A stretch of DNA of 9,497 nucleotides from Erysipelotrichaceae bacterium (GTDB taxonomy: Bacteria; Bacillota_I; Bacilli_A; Erysipelotrichales; Erysipelotrichaceae). A program made the position numbers and the translations under genes. Below are positions 6,540 through 9,497 of the stretch, one piece after another; the first letter of the stretch is position 1, and each line of letters begins with the position of its first letter. A model generated the notes under the pieces. That model did no database searches. It had not been told where the DNA came from and saw nothing but the letters and a program-made list of their open reading frames with translations. Location of the stretch: the NCBI GenBank assembly GCA_024709285.1, contig JANJWY010000025.1, positions 1 to 9,497 on the forward strand, written 5' to 3'.

Positions 6540-6917
6540 ATGAATAAAGCAGACAAAACGTTTATTGCTATCGTTGCCGTATTGTCCGTATTGTTGTACG
6601 GATCTTTACAGTATGTCGTTCGGGCTACCACCTCCAACCAAAAAATCGCTGTCGTCAGTTACCGTGACAAAGAAGTTTTGCGCATTGATATGAGCCGGGA
6701 TGATAAGTATGTGGTCCAAGGTACCTTGGGCGAGGTATTTATCGAGGTAGAAGATAACCGGATCCGTGTGGAAAAGGAGACCTCACCGCTGCATATCTGC
6801 TCGATTCAGGGATGGATCGAATACGCCAATGTTCCGATCACGTGTCTTCCCAATCACATCGTTATCGTCATTACCAATGCGGTTAACGAAAACGGGGAGG
6901 ATACGACTGTTAAATGA
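6540..6917 (+). CDS. NusG domain II membrane-anchored protein
   Basis: A 125-residue protein with one N-terminal membrane segment (about residues 8-27) and an extracytoplasmic beta-rich NusG_II domain (about 36-112). The family's late phrase C-x-x-x-G-W-I...C-L-P-N-x-x-V is present with Cys87 and Cys102. A further cysteine that I recall before Pro in many members appears to be Ser82 here (S-P-L-H-I-C). The biochemical role is unknown. Despite the name it is not a transcription factor of the NusG type. It commonly sits beside the Gx transporter gene, as here. The start is ATG 6540, set by AAGGAGGTG 5 nt upstream. An in-frame ATG at 6516 lies within the predicted -10 element and lacks a binding site. 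The stop overlaps the next start (ATGA). Confidence 0.82.
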   Translation: MNKADKTFIAIVAVLSVLLYGSLQYVVRATTSNQKIAVVSYRDKEVLRIDMSRDDKYVVQGTLGEVFIEVEDNRIRVEKETSPLHICSIQGWIEYANVPITCLPNHIVIVITNAVNENGEDTTVK

Positions 6918-7423
6918 ATCGCAGAAAACGAGTACGCCGGATGATGATTTTGACGATGTTGTTGGCAATGAGCATCGTCTTTCATATGTTAGAACCCTCT
7001 TTACCACTTCCAATCCCCGGAGTGAAGTTGGGATTGGCGAATATATTGGGATTGATTGCATTGTATATGTTTGGTTGGCGAGAAATGTTATCAATTAACT
7101 TCGGAAGGGTATTGATTGCATCATTGTTGCGTGGTATTATTTTTGGGACGGGGTTTTGGCTGTCGCTCAGCGGAGTTGCCTTGAGCAGTCTGACGGTCAT
7201 CATACTTAAGAAATTTACACCGTTGAGTGCGGTCGGGTTGAGCGTTGCATCCGCAACTTTTCACAACATCGGTCAGATTCTGGCGATCATTGTCATCTGG
7301 TCTTCGATCATGATGGTGTACTGGCTGCCGGTCATGATTTGGATGAGTATTCCCACTGGGATACTGACGGGAACACTCGCTGTCGCAGTTTTGAAGAGAA
7401 TATCGAAAGGAGGGTCACCATGA
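6914..7423 (+). CDS. Gx transporter family membrane protein (formerly heptaprenyl diphosphate synthase component I)
   Basis: A 169-residue integral membrane protein with about five hydrophobic segments. The family signature is clear: P-I-P-G-V-K-L-G-L-A-N-I near residue 35, then G-R-V-L-I-A-S-L-L-R-G, and later the H-N-I-G-Q motif. The family was once named as a subunit of heptaprenyl diphosphate synthase. It resembles substrate-binding membrane components of ECF-type uptake systems and is now often called Gx transporter, with substrate unsettled. It starts in an ATGA overlap with the NusG_II gene, so the pair is translationally coupled. The usual companion, a polyprenyl synthetase gene, is not present downstream. 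Its own stop overlaps the start of a 21-codon ORF, and the ribosome binding site of that ORF is encoded within its last codons. Confidence 0.85.
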   Translation: MNRRKRVRRMMILTMLLAMSIVFHMLEPSLPLPIPGVKLGLANILGLIALYMFGWREMLSINFGRVLIASLLRGIIFGTGFWLSLSGVALSSLTVIILKKFTPLSAVGLSVASATFHNIGQILAIIVIWSSIMMVYWLPVMIWMSIPTGILTGTLAVAVLKRISKGGSP

Positions 7424-7485
7424 TCAAGTTGAGAAATGTAAAAATGAATGAATCGAAACTTCGCTTTTCATGGTGTGCTCAGTAG
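7420..7485 (+). CDS. Putative 21-residue leader peptide before the ABC exporter
   Basis: A short ORF with the strong ribosome binding site AAAGGAGGG (7406-7414), 5 nt before its ATG. The ATG overlaps the Gx stop codon (ATGA), the coupling arrangement used elsewhere in this window. The peptide is basic in its first two thirds and ends R-F-S-W-C-A-Q. I do not recognise it. It has no signal peptide and no run of one amino acid that would suggest amino-acid attenuation. Its role as a leader is inferred from position: codons 12-15 form one arm of a long-range RNA helix, and its stop codon lies in a hairpin (7472-7494). The alternative is a decayed remnant of a gene that once followed Gx. Confidence 0.5.
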   Translation: MIKLRNVKMNESKLRFSWCAQ

Positions 7486-7499
7486 CTAAACACCTTTTT
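7472..7499 (+). other. Hairpin with T-run overlapping the end of the leader ORF
   Basis: GGTGT (7472-7476) pairs with ACACC (7490-7494), and inside it GCT (7477-7479) pairs with AGC (7484-7486) around loop CAGT, with a 3-nt bulge TAA. Five T residues follow, so it could act as a weak terminator. The leader stop codon TAG (7483-7485) is within the hairpin, so a ribosome finishing the leader would melt it. Confidence 0.45.
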
Positions 7500-7502
7500 G
7501 TT

Positions 7503-7541
7503 CGCGAAGTTCGTCGAGTCGGTGACTTGAGTGATTTCGCG
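7503..7541 (+). other. Strong RNA hairpin in the exporter leader
   Basis: A 9-bp outer stem (7503-7511 with 7533-7541, CGCGAAGTT arm, two G-T wobbles), a 2x2 internal loop, and a 7-bp inner stem (7514-7520 with 7524-7530, one wobble) closed by a GGT loop. Sixteen pairs in 39 nt is far more structure than the surrounding sequence shows. No T-run follows, so it is not a terminator. Its 5' arm can pair instead with 7453-7464. Confidence 0.6.
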
Positions 7542-7565
7542 GGATATTTGCGTATGTAACCATTC

Positions 7566-7589
7566 AGGGCACCCGTGTGCCTTTTTTTG
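7566..7589 (+). terminator. Intrinsic terminator directly upstream of the ABC exporter gene
   Basis: The stem A-G-G-G-C-A-C (7566-7572) pairs with G-T-G-C-C-T-T (7577-7583), the fifth pair from the loop's five G-C/A-T pairs being followed by a G-T wobble, around loop CCGT. The T-run is seven bases (7582-7588). It lies 28 nt before the exporter ATG, and no promoter is evident between, so readthrough must supply the exporter mRNA. Confidence 0.75.
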
Positions 7590-7616
7590 TTTAGCTGTGT
7601 AGAAATGAGGGATATT

Positions 7617-9422
7617 ATGGAACAGTTCAAGTTCATCTGGCAAAAGCTTCAGAATAATCGTATGAGAATGTTTGCTATGTTTATGGCAGTCATCTTTTAT
7701 GTGACTCTGATGTTGCTTTCGCCATTGTTTTTCAGTTTTTTCGTCGATAATGTCATCGGCGATGTGGAAGTCATCAACCCGATGGTACGCATATTTTCCG
7801 ATTGGTTTGGCGGAGTCAGCAACTTGCGCGAAAATCTTTGGATTGGCGGGGTTATCATCATTGTCATCAGTGCATTCACCGGGGTTGCAATGTATTGGCG
7901 TGGCCGTTTAAACGGTGAAATCTCCGAAAATGTCACGCTGAAAATCCGTGATGAGGTATATCGGCATTTACAACGTTTGCCTTATTCATACCATGTCAAT
8001 GCAAAAACAGGAGATTTGATACAGCGTTGCACTTCCGATGTCGATCAGATCCGCCGCTTCTTAGCCGCTCAAATTTCCGAGTTGGTCTATGCGCTTGCGC
8101 TTTCACTGATTGCCGGAGCCATCTTGTTTAGTATTCATGCACCGTTGGCCTGGTTATCGATCATCAGTCTGCCCATCATCTTTGCTTTTGCGTACATCTT
8201 CTTTATCAAAATGCAAAAAGCGTTTAAAGAGTCGGATGAATCTGAAGGTGAGATGTCGGCTGTGATTCAGGAAAACCTTTCGGGAACCCGGGTAGTTAAA
8301 GCGTTTAGCCGGGAAAGGTATGAGTTGGATAAATTTGAGAAGAAAAACGCGAAGTTTCGGGATTTGACCTATCGGTTGATTCACTTGTTAGGCATGTACT
8401 GGGGAATCTCAGATTTGATATGTCTGTTGCAGATATTGCTGGTCGTTGTCAGTGGCATCATTATGGCGAAAGACGGATCGATCACCGTAGGTAATTATTT
8501 TGTCTTCGTCTCGTATGTCAGTATGATTTTATGGCCGGTTCGCAATGTGGGTCGGATTTTATCCGATATGGGTAAGGTCGGTGTTTCCATAGACCGCCTA
8601 AAAGAGATTTTGAATCATCCATTGGAGGATATCGATAACGGTTTGACTCCGGTCATTGACGGATCGATCGTGTTTGATCATGTGTATTTCAAATATGATG
8701 ACGGTGAGGCAGATGTACTGAAGGATGTCTCATTTAAGGTAAAAAAAGGAGAGACGATTGCGATCATGGGACCGACCGGTTCCGGAAAGTCGTCGCTTGT
8801 CCACTTGCTGACCCGGCTTCATGGTTACCGTGAAGGATCGATTACGATCGATGGCATCGAATTAAAAGAAATCAAGCGCAGTCATTTGCGCAAACATGTG
8901 GGAATCGTCCTTCAGGAGCCGTTTCTGTTTTCCAAAACGATTTCCGCCAATATTGCTTTGGCAATGCCTCATGCGGGGGAAGAGGAAATCGAACGGGCAG
9001 CGAAAATCGCCAGTGTCCACCAGGTCATCAGTGAGTTTGACCGCGGTTATCAGACGATGGTCGGAGAAAAGGGTGTAACCTTATCCGGCGGTCAGAAGCA
9101 GCGCATTGCGATTGCCCGCACGATCATCAATAATTCACCGATTTTGATTTTTGATGATTCGCTTTCCGCCGTTGATACCGAAACAGATATGCACATCCGC
9201 TCGGCGTTAAATGCGATTGCCAAGGATACAACGACGATTATTATTACCCATCGAATCTCGTCTGCGCAGAATGCCGATAATATTATCGTGCTTAATGAAG
9301 GACGGATCGAACAACAAGGAACCCACGCACAACTGTTGATGCAAGAAGGCTTATACAAGCGCATTGCGGAAATTCAAAGTGCGATGGTGAGTGGAGGTGA
9401 AGACGATGAGTCAACGATTTGA
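7617..9422 (+). CDS. ABC exporter half-transporter, degenerate-site subunit (BmrC/YheI-like)
   Basis: A 601-residue half-transporter with six membrane segments (about residues 15-310) fused to an ATPase domain. Motifs: Walker A G-P-T-G-S-G-K-S-S at 385-393, Q-loop Gln433, signature L-S-G-G-Q-K-Q-R at 489-496, Walker B I-L-I-F-D-D with Asp513, and H-loop His545. The catalytic Glu position is Asp514 (F-D-D-S-L-S-A-V-D), which marks the subunit that forms the inactive ATP site in heterodimeric exporters such as BmrCD, LmrCD or EfrCD. The partner gene follows with a 17-nt overlap. Likely substrates are drugs or other amphipathic compounds, but sequence alone cannot tell. The start is ATG 7617 with GAGGG (7607-7611) 5 nt upstream. 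A longer GTG-started frame from 7575 would run through the terminator and is rejected. Confidence 0.9.
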   Translation: MEQFKFIWQKLQNNRMRMFAMFMAVIFYVTLMLLSPLFFSFFVDNVIGDVEVINPMVRIFSDWFGGVSNLRENLWIGGVIIIVISAFTGVAMYWRGRLNGEISENVTLKIRDEVYRHLQRLPYSYHVNAKTGDLIQRCTSDVDQIRRFLAAQISELVYALALSLIAGAILFSIHAPLAWLSIISLPIIFAFAYIFFIKMQKAFKESDESEGEMSAVIQENLSGTRVVKAFSRERYELDKFEKKNAKFRDLTYRLIHLLGMYWGISDLICLLQILLVVVSGIIMAKDGSITVGNYFVFVSYVSMILWPVRNVGRILSDMGKVGVSIDRLKEILNHPLEDIDNGLTPVIDGSIVFDHVYFKYDDGEADVLKDVSFKVKKGETIAIMGPTGSGKSSLVHLLTRLHGYREGSITIDGIELKEIKRSHLRKHVGIVLQEPFLFSKTISANIALAMPHAGEEEIERAAKIASVHQVISEFDRGYQTMVGEKGVTLSGGQKQRIAIARTIINNSPILIFDDSLSAVDTETDMHIRSALNAIAKDTTTIIITHRISSAQNADNIIVLNEGRIEQQGTHAQLLMQEGLYKRIAEIQSAMVSGGEDDESTI

Positions 9423-9497
9423 AGAACAAGAATATAATACGGATTCACTGGACACCAAGCTTTGGTCGAAGATATTGAAGCTGTTGTGGATTCATAA
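9406..9497 (+). CDS. ABC exporter half-transporter, second subunit, N-terminal fragment (BmrD-like)
   Basis: Only the first 30 residues are in the window. GGAGGTGA (9393-9400) lies 5 nt before the ATG, which overlaps the end of the first subunit gene by 17 nt. The visible start, with F-E-E-Q-E-Y and then L-D-T-K-L-W-S-K-I-L-K-L-L, matches the amphipathic N-terminus usual for the second subunit of BmrCD/EfrCD-like pairs. It should carry the intact Walker B glutamate, but that part lies outside the window. Confidence 0.78.
   Translation, partial: MSQRFEEQEYNTDSLDTKLWSKILKLLWIH

Larger units (their letters stand above)
7453..7589 (+). promoter_or_regulatory. Putative transcription attenuator of the ABC exporter operon
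   Basis: This stretch between the Gx gene and the exporter has mutually exclusive RNA pairings. Helix A joins TCGAAACTTCGC (7453-7464, inside the leader ORF) to 7504-7511 plus 7514-7517: 12 bp with a 2-nt bulge. It uses the same bases as the 5' arm of the hairpin at 7503-7541. Shorter pairings reach the terminator: 7475-7480 with 7567-7572, and 7538-7543 with 7572-7577. A ribosome on the leader ORF would block helix A. The parts are seen in the sequence. That they form a switch is inference, modelled on known leader-peptide attenuators of drug-exporter genes. Whether a paused ribosome turns the genes on or off cannot be decided from the pairings alone. Confidence 0.5.

Noticed and set aside
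7339..7365. Possible promoter TTGGAT with GATACT inside the Gx gene
   Set aside because: Spacing is only 15 nt and both elements are weak; not enough to call, though it would matter for the attenuator.
7448..7489. A 13-codon ORF from ATG 7448 inside the leader
   Set aside because: No ribosome binding site at a usable distance. The ORF at 7420 has an excellent one.
7470..7559. A 29-codon ORF (ATG 7470 to TAA 7559) in the -1 frame relative to the leader ORF
   Set aside because: It has no ribosome binding site, and its codons coincide with the RNA hairpins, which explain the sequence constraint better. A -1 frameshift fusion with the leader is possible, but there is no convincing slippery site.
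7424..7636. A 70-codon minus-strand ORF across the exporter leader
   Set aside because: No recognisable protein family and no supported start signal. It reads antisense through the terminator and hairpins, so it is probably incidental.

Overview
The window looks like a piece of a Bacillota (Firmicutes) chromosome of moderate GC content. The reasons are near-consensus AGGAGG ribosome binding sites 5 nt before most starts, hairpin-plus-T-run terminators tucked against stop codons, and genes typical of that phylum: a KtrAB potassium system, a NusG_II/Gx membrane pair and a BmrCD-like heterodimeric ABC exporter. An erysipelotrichial relative is possible, but I cannot prove a genus from sequence alone. 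Every gene I can support is on the + strand. No mobile element, CRISPR array, tRNA or rRNA was seen, and no gene-free stretch exceeds about 200 bases.

Region 1 (1-3390) is a phosphonate-type ABC importer operon. It holds the 3' end of the binding protein gene (phnD), an internal terminator, the ATPase gene (phnC), two paralogous permease genes (phnE, phnE) and a small OsmC-family gene. The last four are tightly spaced or overlapping. The terminator after phnD fits the common pattern of making more binding protein than transporter. Region 2 (3391-5590) is a ktrB-ktrA potassium uptake operon with its own promoter and terminator. Region 3 (5560-6499) is a monocistronic arginase-family gene. Its predicted promoter overlaps the preceding terminator and predicts a leader of only about 9 nt.

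Region 4 (6489-9497) starts at an extended -10 promoter. It holds a NusG domain II membrane protein gene, a Gx transporter family gene (formerly 'heptaprenyl diphosphate synthase component I'), and then a 193-nt stretch before a heterodimeric ABC exporter. The first exporter subunit has a degenerate catalytic site, and the second subunit gene has just begun when the window ends.

The most interesting part is that 193-nt stretch (7424-7616). It contains a 21-codon ORF with an excellent ribosome binding site, three hairpins (the last a T-run terminator immediately before the exporter gene), and a 12-bp long-range helix that cannot coexist with the 16-bp central hairpin. This is the architecture of a ribosome-controlled transcription attenuator. 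The closest known parallel is the bmrB leader of the Bacillus subtilis bmrCD drug exporter, but the leader peptide here is not one I recognise.
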